Source: Actinomyces succiniciruminis
Lineage (GTDB): Bacteria; Actinomycetota; Actinomycetes; Actinomycetales; Actinomycetaceae
Direction: 5' to 3'
Assembly: GCF_900002405.1 (NCBI RefSeq)
Contig: NZ_LK995482.1
Span: forward strand, 1 to 52,561
DNA: 52,561 bases
Shown here in pieces: positions 43,696-52,330 of this stretch (within the stretch, counting starts at the first letter, position 1; the number at the start of each line of letters is the position of its first letter). The notes beneath the pieces are model-generated. The model was not told the DNA's origin. It saw nothing but the letters and a program-made list of their open reading frames with translations, and ran no database searches. A program made the translations under genes and the position numbers.

Positions 43696-44496
43696 GTGCG
43701 CGTCGCACTATTCGCCACGTGTCTGGCAGACACGATGTTCCCTCAGGCCGCACAGGCCACCGTCAGTATTCTCGAGCGCCTCGGCCACGAGGTGGTCTTC
43801 CCCCAGGGGCAGGCCTGCTGCGGCCAGATGCATGCCAACACCGGTTACTTCAAGCAGGCCGCCTCCATCGTGGAGAACCACGTCAAGACCTTCGAGCCGG
43901 TCCTGGACGGGGAGTGGGACGCCGTCGTCGTGCCCTCCGGGTCCTGCGCGGGCGCCGCCCGGCACGAACAGCGGCTCGTGGCCGAGCACGTGGGCGACGC
44001 CGCCCTGGTCAAGCGCGTGGATGCGCTGAGCAAGTACACCTACGACATCTCCGAGTTCCTCGTCGACGTACTCGGCCTGGAGGACGTGGGCGCCTACTTC
44101 CCGCACACGGTCACCTACCACCCCACCTGCCACTCCATGCGGGTGGCGCACGTCGGCGACCGCCCCTACCGGCTGCTGCGGGCCGTCGAGGGCCTGACCC
44201 TCATCGAGCTTCCCGATGAGAAGGTGTGCTGCGGCTTCGGCGGCACCTTCTCCATCAAGAACTCCGACACCTCCACCGCCATGGTCGCGGACAAGGCCGC
44301 CAACGTCATGTCCACCGGCGCCGAGGTGCTGTGCACCGGCGACTACTCCTGCCTCATGAACATCGGCGGGGCCCTGTCCCGCGTCAACTCCGGCGTGCGC
44401 GTAATGCACCTGGCGGAGATTCTCGCCTCCACCAAGGAAGCCCCGTTCGAGGGCCACGTCTCCTTCCAGCCCAGCAAGGATCAGGTGCGACTGTAA
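43696..44496 (+). CDS. lutA: L-lactate oxidation protein LutA (CCG-domain Fe-S protein)
   Basis: This 266-residue protein carries two CCG domains (GQACCGQMHANTGYFKQA and VCCGFGGTFSIK, with TYHPTCHSMR) that bind Fe-S clusters. With LutB and LutC it forms the cytoplasmic L-lactate dehydrogenase complex, feeding pyruvate and electrons to menaquinone. The GTG at 43696 follows GGAGGAAAGGA and starts the conserved VRVALFATCLADTMFP; an upstream extension of 33 codons has no homology. Its stop overlaps the lutB start (TAATG). Confidence 0.93.
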   Translation: MRVALFATCLADTMFPQAAQATVSILERLGHEVVFPQGQACCGQMHANTGYFKQAASIVENHVKTFEPVLDGEWDAVVVPSGSCAGAARHEQRLVAEHVGDAALVKRVDALSKYTYDISEFLVDVLGLEDVGAYFPHTVTYHPTCHSMRVAHVGDRPYRLLRAVEGLTLIELPDEKVCCGFGGTFSIKNSDTSTAMVADKAANVMSTGAEVLCTGDYSCLMNIGGALSRVNSGVRVMHLAEILASTKEAPFEGHVSFQPSKDQVRL

Positions 44497-46085
44497 TGAC
44501 CCAGACATTTCTAGGCATGCCCGCCTCCGCCCCCGACGAGCAGCCCCACACCGGTGGCTGGCGCACCAATGTCGCGGTCCCGCAGGACACGCTGCGCTGG
44601 GGCCACACCTTCCCCGAGGGCGCCCACAAGACCCTCGCCAACACCCAGATGCGCCGCAACCTGGGCCACGCCACCCGCACTATCCGCAACAAGCGGCAAA
44701 TGCGCGTGGACGAGATGCCCGACTGGGAGGACCTGCGCAACGCGGCGGAGGCCGTCAAGTTCGAGGTCGCCTCCCGCCTACCGGAACTGTTGGAGCAGTT
44801 CGAGGCCAATGTGACCGCCAACGGCGGCATCGTCCACTGGGCCCGCGACGCCGCCGAGGCCAACCGGATCGTCGCCGACATCATCAAGTCCAAGGGCGTG
44901 GACGACGTCGTCAAGATCAAGTCGATGGCCACCCAGGAGACCAACCTCAACGAGTACCTGGCGGACGAGGGCATCACCGCGCACGAGACCGACCTGGCCG
45001 AGATGATCGTCCAGCTCGCCGACGACATGCCCTCCCACATCGTGGTTCCGGCCATCCACCGCAACCGCTCCGAGGTGCGCGGCATCTTCCTGGACCGCAT
45101 GGGCGACGCCCCCGAGAACCTCTCGGACAACCCGCAGGAGCTGACCGCGGCCGCCCGTGCACACCTGCGCCGCAAGTTCCTGCACGCCAAGGTGGCCGTC
45201 TCCGGCACCAACATGGGCGTGGCCGAGACCGGCACCGTCTCCATCTTCGAGTCCGAGGGCAACGGCCGCATGTGCCTGACCCTGCCGGACACGCTGATCA
45301 CGCTGATGGGCATTGAGAAACTGGTCCCCCGCTTCCAGGACGTGGAGATCTTCACCCAGCTGCTGCCCCGCTCCGCGACCGGCGAGCGCATGAACCCCTA
45401 CACCTCCATGTGGACGGGCGTCACTCCCGGCGACGGCCCGCAAGAGTTCCACCTGATCCTCATGGACAACGGCCGTACCAAGGTGCTCACCGACCCGATC
45501 GGTCGGCAGGCCCTGGCCTGCATCCGCTGCGGCTCGTGCATGAACATCTGCCCCGTCTACCAGCACACCGGCGGGCACGCCTACGGATCGGTCTACCCCG
45601 GTCCGATCGGCTCGATCCTCACCCCCCAGCTCACGCAGGGGCTCGACGACGACGATCCGGTCCACACCCTGCCCTTCGCCTCCTCCCTGTGCGGGGCCTG
45701 CGGGGAGGTGTGCCCGGTCAAGATCGACATCCCCACCATCCTGATTCACCTGCGGGCCCGCAGCGTGGACGTCAAGCGCCGCCTGGTACCGGATATGTGG
45801 GACGTGGCCATGAACGCCACCGCCCCGATCATGTCCAACGGCAAGGCCTGGCTGGCGGCCACCGAGGGGGTCAAGGCCACCCGGTTGATCGGGCACGACG
45901 GGCGCATCGGTGCCCTGCCCTTCCCCGCCTCCCTGTGGACGCGCTCGCGCGACCTGCCGATCGCCCCCAAGGAGTCGTTGCGGCACTGGTGGAAGCGCAC
46001 CCACCCCGACGGCGTCACCCCGGCCCGCCCGGCCACCGACGCCGTTGACGCCGCCCAGCCCGCCGCCACCGAGGAGAACCGCTGA
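44496..46085 (+). CDS. lutB: L-lactate oxidation iron-sulfur protein LutB
   Basis: This 529-residue protein has an LUD domain (about residues 75-320, with VDDVVKIKSMATQETNLNEY and SEVRGIFLDRMG) followed by two 4Fe-4S motifs, CIRCGSCMNICPVYQHTGGH and CGACGEVCPVKIDIP. A C-terminal region with an Ala/Pro-rich tail ends it. It is about 50 residues longer than Bacillus LutB, with an extra N-terminal stretch. The start overlaps the lutA stop by one base and its stop overlaps lutC as TGATG, so the three are co-translated. Confidence 0.93.
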   Translation: MTQTFLGMPASAPDEQPHTGGWRTNVAVPQDTLRWGHTFPEGAHKTLANTQMRRNLGHATRTIRNKRQMRVDEMPDWEDLRNAAEAVKFEVASRLPELLEQFEANVTANGGIVHWARDAAEANRIVADIIKSKGVDDVVKIKSMATQETNLNEYLADEGITAHETDLAEMIVQLADDMPSHIVVPAIHRNRSEVRGIFLDRMGDAPENLSDNPQELTAAARAHLRRKFLHAKVAVSGTNMGVAETGTVSIFESEGNGRMCLTLPDTLITLMGIEKLVPRFQDVEIFTQLLPRSATGERMNPYTSMWTGVTPGDGPQEFHLILMDNGRTKVLTDPIGRQALACIRCGSCMNICPVYQHTGGHAYGSVYPGPIGSILTPQLTQGLDDDDPVHTLPFASSLCGACGEVCPVKIDIPTILIHLRARSVDVKRRLVPDMWDVAMNATAPIMSNGKAWLAATEGVKATRLIGHDGRIGALPFPASLWTRSRDLPIAPKESLRHWWKRTHPDGVTPARPATDAVDAAQPAATEENR

Positions 46086-46738
46086 TGGATGCCAAGACCG
46101 CCATTCTCGCCCGCGCCCGTGAGGCCATCTCCCGCTCTCAGCAGGGCCGCCCGGTGCGTGAGATCCCGCGTGATTACATTCGTGTCGGCGCCGACGCCCC
46201 CGGCTCGGAGCCGGTGGTGGCGGACATGGTCGAGAAGCTCGAGGACTACTCCGCGACGGTGGTACGGGCCCCGAAGGATGCCGCCATCCTGGACGGCATT
46301 GACGAGCTGCTCGGAGAGGCGAGGACCGTCGTCGTCCCCGCCGGGCTGCCCGCCGCGTACAAGGAGGCGGCCGCCCGCAACGGACGCAAAGTGGTGGAGG
46401 ACTCCCGCGAGCAGCAGATCCCCACGCTCGAACTCAACGAGATCGACGCCGTCGTCACTTGCTCCCGGGTGGGCGTGTCTCTGTCCGGGACGATCTGCCT
46501 GGACGGAGAACCCGATCAGGGCCGGCGCGCCATCACCCTCGTGCCGGACAAGCACGTGATCGTGCTGGAGCGCGAGATGATCATGCCGACCGTGCCGCAG
46601 GCCGTCGACGTGCTCGGCCGGCACCCCACCCGCCCGATGACCTGGATCGCCGGCCCCTCGGCGACCTCCGACATTGAGCTGGTGCGCGTCAACGGCGTGC
46701 ACGGCCCGCGCAACCTGGGCGTGGTCATCGCCCACTGA
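46085..46738 (+). CDS. lutC: L-lactate oxidation protein LutC (LUD domain)
   Basis: This 217-residue LUD-domain protein completes the LutABC complex. The core motifs AVVTCSRVGVSLSGTICLDG and VPDKHVIVL, and the C-terminal GPSATSDIELVRVNGVHGPR, match LutC/YkgG proteins. It overlaps lutB by one base. The next gene, encoding a DeoR regulator, starts 35 bases further on, so they probably share a transcript. Confidence 0.92.
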   Translation: MDAKTAILARAREAISRSQQGRPVREIPRDYIRVGADAPGSEPVVADMVEKLEDYSATVVRAPKDAAILDGIDELLGEARTVVVPAGLPAAYKEAAARNGRKVVEDSREQQIPTLELNEIDAVVTCSRVGVSLSGTICLDGEPDQGRRAITLVPDKHVIVLEREMIMPTVPQAVDVLGRHPTRPMTWIAGPSATSDIELVRVNGVHGPRNLGVVIAH

Positions 46739-46773
46739 GGTCCGACGCGCACCGTGCGGGCTACGGTCGAGTC

Positions 46774-47571
46774 ATGGCATCCCCCATTTCTCCGGAGTCC
46801 CGACCTCCCGGCTCGGCCCGGTCGCGCCGGGAGGCGCTCATCCGCTACCTGCGTGAGCGCGGGGAAACGGAGGTGGCCGCCCTGCCGGAGCGGTTCGGCG
46901 TGTCCGTGGAGACCATCCGCCGCGACCTGCGTCAGCTGGAGGAGAGCGGTCGCATCATCCGCTCCTACGGCCGGGTCACGGCCGCCGAGTCCGCCGCCTA
47001 CGAGACCACGCAGGCGTTCCGCTCCAGCCACAACGTCGCCGAGAAGGACCGCATCGCCCGGGCTGCCGCCGCGTGCCTGGGCGACGCGGAGACGGTCTTC
47101 CTCGACGAGGGCAACCAGCCGCTACTGGTGGGGCGCGTCCTGCCCGCCGACCGTCCGCTCACCGTGGTGACCACCTCCCTGCCAACGGCGATCGAGTTGG
47201 CCGAGCGGCCGCGCTACACCGTGATCGCCGTCGGCGGCCGGGTGCGGCCGAAAACCCTGGGCGCCGTCGATCACTGGGCCACCACCATGCTGGAGCGTAT
47301 GGAGCCGGACCTCGCTTTCATCGGCGCCAACGGGGTGACCGACGACGGCTGGCTGACCACCCCGGACCCGGCGGTCGCCGCGGTCAAGGAGACGGCGCTC
47401 GCCGTTGCCCGCCGCGCGATATTCGTCGGCAACCACACCAAGTTCGGGCATTCCACCTTCGTGCGCTTCGGCCATGTGCGGTCCCTGGAGCGCATCATCA
47501 CCGGCCGGGAGCTGCGCTCCACGACGGCGCGCAGGCTCGGCGGCCTGGGCCCACAGGTCGAGCGGGTCTGA
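46774..47571 (+). CDS. DeoR/GlpR-family transcriptional regulator
   Basis: This 265-residue regulator has an N-terminal DeoR winged helix (RREALIRYLRERGETEVAAL, then RFGVSVETIRRDLRQLEESG) and the sugar-phosphate effector domain (VFLDEGNQPLLVGRVL, IAVGGRVRPKTLGAVD, AFIGANGVTDDGWLTTPDP). The Ser/Gly-rich effector site of the family usually starts DxGTT or DxGST; here it reads DEGNQ, which is atypical. It probably shares a transcript with lutABC, or it controls the polyol genes that follow. In Bacillus the lut genes are run by LutR (GntR), so a DeoR partner would be a different wiring. The ATG at 46774 has no strong ribosome binding site. Confidence 0.85.
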   Translation: MASPISPESRPPGSARSRREALIRYLRERGETEVAALPERFGVSVETIRRDLRQLEESGRIIRSYGRVTAAESAAYETTQAFRSSHNVAEKDRIARAAAACLGDAETVFLDEGNQPLLVGRVLPADRPLTVVTTSLPTAIELAERPRYTVIAVGGRVRPKTLGAVDHWATTMLERMEPDLAFIGANGVTDDGWLTTPDPAVAAVKETALAVARRAIFVGNHTKFGHSTFVRFGHVRSLERIITGRELRSTTARRLGGLGPQVERV

Positions 47572-47644
47572 GTGCGCGACGCGGGCGGGCCCGCCGGCCG
47601 GGCCCGGCCGTACCCAAGCGCGCAGCCGGCGGACCGGGTGCCGA

Positions 47645-47785
47645 AGCGGTCACGCCTCCGGCCCTAACCGGTCACCAACCACCCCAACCGGTCACCTGCG
47701 ACCGCACCATTCCAAGGCCGATGGCGGTCGATATCGGTCGCCCGCGGGCGGTCAACCGGTCAGCAAGACGGTCACTCGGGGACCG
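47645..47785. repeat. CGGTCAC/ACCGGTCA motif cluster
   Basis: CGGTCA or CGGTCG occurs at 47647, 47669, 47689, 47725, 47735, 47749, 47757 and 47769. The first three are CGGTCAC at 20-22 bp spacing and later ones are closer to 8-14 bp. Inverted GACCGC occurs at about 47700 and 47781. It fills most of the gap between the DeoR and permease genes. The order is less regular than in the other arrays, and the promoter of the permease gene must lie within or just after it. Confidence 0.7.
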
Positions 47786-47848
47786 CAGACTGGGTTCACC
47801 GGCGAAGGACGCCGGCCCTGACCAGCGACCAAAGGTGATCGAGCAACG

Positions 47849-49174
47849 ATGCCCAGCTCCAACAGGTTCATAGCAGCCATACAGAAAACCGGATTCCCCA
47901 CCAACCTCGCCACGGGGTTCTTGGCGGTCATCATCTTCGTGATCGGCGACGGCATTGAGGCCGTCTGGATCACCAACTACCTGTCCAGTGAGGCCGTGGG
48001 TTTCACCGTCTCCCAGGCGTCGATGATCGTCACCTCCTATGGGGTGGTCGTGGCCATCGCGGCCTTCCTCTCCGGCGCCCTGTGCGACGCGATCGGCTGC
48101 CGCCGGGTGATGCTGATCGGCCTGGTGTCATTCCTGGTGTTCGACGCACTGTTCATCGCCGTCGGGCTTCCCAGCCACAACCTACCGCTGCTGCTGCTGT
48201 TCTATGGGTTCCGCGGCTTCGGCTACCCCATGTTCGCCTACGGGTTCCTCACCTGGACCATGATGGTGACCCCACCCGCGCGCCAGTCTTCGGTCTCGGG
48301 CTGGTTCTGGTTCGCCTTCAGCCTGGGCATGCAGCTGCTCGGCTCCTACCTGTCCAGCCTGCTGCTGCCGCACATCGGCCACATCGCCACCCTGTGGCTC
48401 GGCTGGGTGCTGGCGGCGGTCGGCGGCACTATCGGCATGCTGTTCCTGCGGCTGCACCCCTCCTCGGCGCAGACCCGCGGCAAGTCGGTGGCCGAGTCCG
48501 TCGGCTCCGCCGTCTCCGTGCTGTGGCGCTACCCGAAGGTCTCCATAGGTGGCATCGTGAAGGTCATCAACCTGTCCGGCCAGTACGGCATGCAGGCCTA
48601 CTACGTGGTCTATCTGCACAAGGTCTACGGCATGCCCGAGTCCCAGGCGATCCTGGAGTTCTCCATCTTCGGCTTCGTGGCCATCCTCGGCGACGTCTTC
48701 TGGGGCGTGATCGGCGACAAGCTCGGCTGGCGCAACACCCTGCAGTGGTTCGCCACCCCGATTACGGCCGCGGCGCTGGCGTACATCTACCTGATCCCGA
48801 TTGTCGCCGGACCGAACTTCTTCCTCATCGCCCTGGGCACCTCCGCCGTCGGCATCGGGCTCAGCGCACACGTGCCCACCACGCCGCTGATCACCGCCCA
48901 CGCCCACGGCGAGACCGGCAACGCGCTGGCGATCCTGAACCTGGGCGCAGGCCTGGGCGCCTTCGTGGGCCCGGCCATCGTCACCCTGCTGATGGGCGAC
49001 GAGACCACCGCCTCCGGCTACCTGTGGGTGGCCATGGCGCTGGCCGGCATCTACGTCATCTCCTTCTTCCTGTGCTTCGCCCTGAAGCTGCCCGGCAACG
49101 CTCGCATCCTCGAAACCTTCAGTGATGAGGACGCCGACGAGCAAGACGAGCAAAAGGAGGCGGTCACCGCCTGA
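47849..49174 (+). CDS. Polyol permease (major facilitator superfamily)
   Basis: This 441-residue transporter has 12 predicted membrane helices. The N-terminal stretch LATGFLAVIIFVIGDGIEAVW is characteristic of the polyol permease branch (ribitol/D-arabinitol transporters RbtT and DalT). SGALCDAIGCRRVMLIG carries the family A-motif in modified form, and YGMPESQAILEFSIFGFVAI follows the central loop. The C-terminal tail is acidic. It is followed by a mannitol-type dehydrogenase gene, so the pair should import and oxidise a pentitol or hexitol. A weak AAAGGTGAT precedes the start. Confidence 0.88.
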   Translation: MPSSNRFIAAIQKTGFPTNLATGFLAVIIFVIGDGIEAVWITNYLSSEAVGFTVSQASMIVTSYGVVVAIAAFLSGALCDAIGCRRVMLIGLVSFLVFDALFIAVGLPSHNLPLLLLFYGFRGFGYPMFAYGFLTWTMMVTPPARQSSVSGWFWFAFSLGMQLLGSYLSSLLLPHIGHIATLWLGWVLAAVGGTIGMLFLRLHPSSAQTRGKSVAESVGSAVSVLWRYPKVSIGGIVKVINLSGQYGMQAYYVVYLHKVYGMPESQAILEFSIFGFVAILGDVFWGVIGDKLGWRNTLQWFATPITAAALAYIYLIPIVAGPNFFLIALGTSAVGIGLSAHVPTTPLITAHAHGETGNALAILNLGAGLGAFVGPAIVTLLMGDETTASGYLWVAMALAGIYVISFFLCFALKLPGNARILETFSDEDADEQDEQKEAVTA

Positions 49175-49298
49175 TCCCACACCAGCGAGGCCGGCGTCAC
49201 CCACGCGGGGCGCACACGGCACCCCGGCCCGACGCCGCCCGCAAACCCCACCCACTTCCACACCGCTGAACCCGACTCAAGACAAGGATGTCAACACC

Positions 49299-50741
49299 AT
49301 GACCACCACGCTCGCCGCCTCTCCGCTCGCCCCCAGCTACGACCGCTCCGCCATTACCACCGGCATCGTCCACATGGGTGTGGGCGGCTTCCACCGCGCC
49401 CACCAGGCCATGTACCTCGACCGGCTCATGCGCGAGGGCAAGGCCCGGGACTGGGGCATCTGCGGAGTGGGCCTGCTGCCCCAGGACGCCCGCATGCGCG
49501 ACGCCCTGACGAGGCAGGACTTCCTGTACAGCCTGACTCTCAAGCACCCCGACGGTCACCACGAGCCCGCGATCATCGGCTCCATCTGCGACTACCGCTT
49601 CGCCCCCGAGGACCGCGCCGGTGTGCTGGAGGTGATGACGGCCCCCACCACGCGCATCGTCTCCCTGACCGTCACCGAGGGCGGCTACAACATCGACGAC
49701 GCCACCGGCGCCTTCCGGGCCGACACGCCCGGCGCCGCCCACGATGCCACCAACCCCCACGAGCCGGAGACCTCCTTCGGCTACATCGTGGAGGCCCTGC
49801 GGCTGCGCCGCGAGGCCGGCACCGCCCCCTTCACCGTGATGAGCTGTGACAACCTGCCCGGCAACGGGAAGATCGCTCGCACGGCCGTCGTCTCTCAGGC
49901 GCGTCTGTCCGACCCGGAACTGGCCGACTGGATCGACACCAACGTCGCCTTCCCCAACTGCATGGTCGACCGCATCACCCCGCAGACCACCCCCGCCGAC
50001 ATTGAGGAGGTGCGCGCCGAACTGGATGTGGAGGACGCGTGGCCGGTGGTGGCCGAGCCCTTCACCCAGTGGGTGCTGGAGGACGACTTCCCGGCCGGAC
50101 GCCCGCCCTATGAGGAGGTCGGGGTGCAGATGGTCGACGACGTCGTCCCCTATGAGCTGATGAAGCTGCGGCTGCTGAACGCCTCCCACCAGGGCCTGGC
50201 GCACTGGGGCCGGCTGCTGGGCATGGAGTACGCGCACACGGCCGCCGCCGACCCCGACATCGCCGCCTGGGTGCGTGCCTTCCTGGAGCGCGAGGCGCGG
50301 CCGCGGCTGCTGCCGGTGCCGGGCATCGACTTGGACGAGTACATCGACACGCTCTTCGAGCGCTTCACCAATGAGGCGATCGCGGACACGCTGCTGCGGC
50401 TGGCGCAGTTCGGCCCCTCCGGCATGCCGAAGTTCGTGCTGCCGACCGTGCGCGACAACCTCGCCGCGGGCGGGCCGATCCGCCTGGGCGCGGCCATGTG
50501 CGCCGCCTGGTCGCTGGGGGTGCTCGGCACCGACGAGAACGGTGAGGCGATCCCGGTGGCCGACGACCTGCGGCCCTTCGCCGAGAGGCAGGAGGCGGGC
50601 GACGAGCTCGGCTTCATCGGCAACCGGGAGATCTTCGGCGACCTGGCCGACGACGAGCGCTTCCGCACCGCCTACATCGAGGAGCTGGCGGCGCTCAAGC
50701 ACGAGGGTGCCCGCGCCCGCATGCGCGCCCTGCTCGTCTGA
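49299..50741 (+). CDS. Mannitol/D-arabinitol-type 2-dehydrogenase
   Basis: This 480-residue polyol dehydrogenase should oxidise a polyol (mannitol to fructose or D-arabinitol to xylulose) with NAD. The N-terminal cofactor domain reads GIVHMGVGGFHRAHQAMYLD. FTQWVLEDDFPAGRPPYE follows, and the catalytic K-x-R-x-x-N-x-x-H signature appears as MKLRLLNASHQGLAH. The ATG at 49299 begins the conserved protein, 10 bases after AAGGA; the upstream extension overlaps the permease gene in another frame and is not supported. It shares the superfamily with UxuB here but is closer to mannitol 2-dehydrogenase. Confidence 0.88.
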   Translation: MTTTLAASPLAPSYDRSAITTGIVHMGVGGFHRAHQAMYLDRLMREGKARDWGICGVGLLPQDARMRDALTRQDFLYSLTLKHPDGHHEPAIIGSICDYRFAPEDRAGVLEVMTAPTTRIVSLTVTEGGYNIDDATGAFRADTPGAAHDATNPHEPETSFGYIVEALRLRREAGTAPFTVMSCDNLPGNGKIARTAVVSQARLSDPELADWIDTNVAFPNCMVDRITPQTTPADIEEVRAELDVEDAWPVVAEPFTQWVLEDDFPAGRPPYEEVGVQMVDDVVPYELMKLRLLNASHQGLAHWGRLLGMEYAHTAAADPDIAAWVRAFLEREARPRLLPVPGIDLDEYIDTLFERFTNEAIADTLLRLAQFGPSGMPKFVLPTVRDNLAAGGPIRLGAAMCAAWSLGVLGTDENGEAIPVADDLRPFAERQEAGDELGFIGNREIFGDLADDERFRTAYIEELAALKHEGARARMRALLV

Positions 50742-50777
50742 GCCCTCACCGGCCCCCTCCCCTCACCAACCCCCTTC

Positions 50778-50857
50778 ACCGAGATCGGTTGAAGTTACGT
50801 GCCGAGGTCGGTCGAGCCGGCTAGCGAGGCCGGTACAAGCCACACACCGAGACCAGT
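50778..50857 (+). repeat. 23-bp repeat array (locus 3, four copies)
   Basis: Cores ACCGAGATCGGT (50778), GCCGAGGTCGGT (50801), AGCGAGGCCGGT (50823) and ACCGAGACCAGT (50846) are spaced 23, 22 and 23 bp. The first linker is TGAAGTTACGT, as at 26208 and on the minus strand at 2036. Copies decay towards the right. Confidence 0.88.
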
Positions 50858-50863
50858 AGTAAT

Positions 50864-50897
50864 GACGGGCCCGACGACTTCCGTCGCCGGGCCCGTC
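50864..50897. terminator. Hairpin downstream of the polyol dehydrogenase gene
   Basis: GACGGGCCCGACGAC (50864-50878) pairs with GTCGCCGGGCCCGTC (50883-50897) at 14 of 15 positions around the four-base loop TTCC. It directly follows the last copy of the 23-bp array and lies 120 bases after the dehydrogenase stop. Confidence 0.75.
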
Positions 50898-51002
50898 GGG
50901 TGTGTCGAATTCAGGCAGCCGCCCTCGGTCAGGCGGCCGTCGCCTTCGCCTTGTCCTTCAGTATGCCCATCCAGACGGCCCGGCAGGATAGCCTTGGGTT
51001 CC

Positions 51003-51665
51003 GTGAGCACCCGCGTGATCCTGCTTGCCGGTCCGTCCGGCTCCGGTAAGACCTCCCTGCTACGTCGGTGCGGCGCACACCGCCTCAAACTGGACGACTT
51101 CTATCGCGACGGCGATGAGCCAGGCATGCCCCTGCTGGACGGCACGTTCTCGGGCGCCGACGGCGTCAGTCGGGCCGAGGCCATGAGCGCCATAGACTGG
51201 GACAACCCGGCCTCCTGGGACGCCGACCGGGCCATGACGGCGATTCTGGAACTGTGCGCCACGGGCTCGACGACTGTGCCCGTGTACTCGATCCGGGACA
51301 ACGCCACCGTCGACTACACCACCCTCGACGTGGACGCCCTGCCGGCATACGTCGCGGAGGGCGTGTTCGCCGCGGAGCTCGTGGACCGTTGCCGGGAGGC
51401 CGGCGTGCTCGCCGACGCGCTCGTGCTGCGGCGCCCGCGCCTGCAGACCTGGTGGTTCCGGCTGCGCCGGGACCTGGCCGAGCATCGCAAGCCCATTCAT
51501 GTGCTGCTGCGCCGCGGACTGCGACTGGCGCGGGAGGAACCCGCCAAGATCGCCGGCTGGGTGGCGAAGGGGTGCCGTCCGGTCGATCGCGCCGAATGCG
51601 AGGCCATCATCACTGAATACCTCAGCGCCGACGTCCAGCAGTCCCGGGCCGACGACGCCGCCTGA
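51003..51665 (+). CDS. Uridine kinase-like P-loop ATPase
   Basis: This 220-residue protein has Walker A in LLAGPSGSGKTSLLRR (about residues 7-20), followed by LKLDDFYRDGDEPG, the D-D-F-Y motif typical of uridine kinases and phosphoribulokinases, and AYVAEGVFAAELV for Walker B. It probably phosphorylates a nucleoside or small sugar, but the substrate cannot be read. The start is a GTG at 51003. The frame stays open further upstream through the hairpin and the repeat, which are not coding. It precedes the pentapeptide-like gene by five bases, so they form an operon. Confidence 0.82.
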   Translation: MSTRVILLAGPSGSGKTSLLRRCGAHRLKLDDFYRDGDEPGMPLLDGTFSGADGVSRAEAMSAIDWDNPASWDADRAMTAILELCATGSTTVPVYSIRDNATVDYTTLDVDALPAYVAEGVFAAELVDRCREAGVLADALVLRRPRLQTWWFRLRRDLAEHRKPIHVLLRRGLRLAREEPAKIAGWVAKGCRPVDRAECEAIITEYLSADVQQSRADDAA

Positions 51666-51670
51666 GCCCC

Positions 51671-52330
51671 GTGTCCGACAGGCATCTCCCCCGGCCGCCC
51701 CGCGCGAAACCGATCCGACCGCGGGACCTTGAGTCCGCCGGCGCCGTCGTCCTGCGTGCGGGAGGGTACGTTGACCTAGCCCGGATAAGCGGCGTCGACA
51801 TCTCCGGGGTGGATCTGCGCGGGTTGGAACTGGTTGAGTGCGTCCTGGAGGATGTGCGGGCGGATCGTGCCCATCTTGAGGAGTTCCGCCTGGCGGAGTC
51901 GCGCGTGGACAGGCTGACGGCCTCCGAGCTGCACGCGCAGCGGTCGGTGTGGAGAGAGGTCTCCTGGGAGTCGTCACGGGTCGGAGCCTGCGAATGCCAC
52001 GATGCGCAGTGGCGCAGCGTGCTGGTCGAGGACTGCCACATCGGCTTCCTGGGGCTGGGGCGGGCCAATCTGCTGGATGTGCGCCTACGCGGTTGCACGG
52101 TGGACACGCTCGACCTGACCGCCGCCACGCTCAACCGAGTGGCTTTTGACGACTGCCGCGTCGGTGAATTGCGGATCCGGGAGTGCCGACTCAAAGACGT
52201 GGACCTGCGGGGACTTCAACTCGAGCAGATCGACGACGCCGCGGGCCTGCGAGGAGCGTGGGCGGGCGCCGATCAACTCGTGGAGCTAGCGCCCGCACTC
52301 GCCGTACATGCGGGCCTAAGAATCGTCTAG
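51671..52330 (+). CDS. Pentapeptide-repeat-like protein
   Basis: This 219-residue protein consists largely of short repeats with Leu/Val/Phe at every fifth position (VDISGVDLRGLELVECVLED, then VAFDDCRVGELRIRECRLKD), which fold as a right-handed beta-helix. Many pentapeptide-repeat proteins mimic DNA or act in stress defence, but no function can be inferred. It starts with GTG five bases after the kinase stop. The Cys-rich repeats (ECV, DCR, ECR) are notable. Confidence 0.8.
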   Translation: MSDRHLPRPPRAKPIRPRDLESAGAVVLRAGGYVDLARISGVDISGVDLRGLELVECVLEDVRADRAHLEEFRLAESRVDRLTASELHAQRSVWREVSWESSRVGACECHDAQWRSVLVEDCHIGFLGLGRANLLDVRLRGCTVDTLDLTAATLNRVAFDDCRVGELRIRECRLKDVDLRGLQLEQIDDAAGLRGAWAGADQLVELAPALAVHAGLRIV

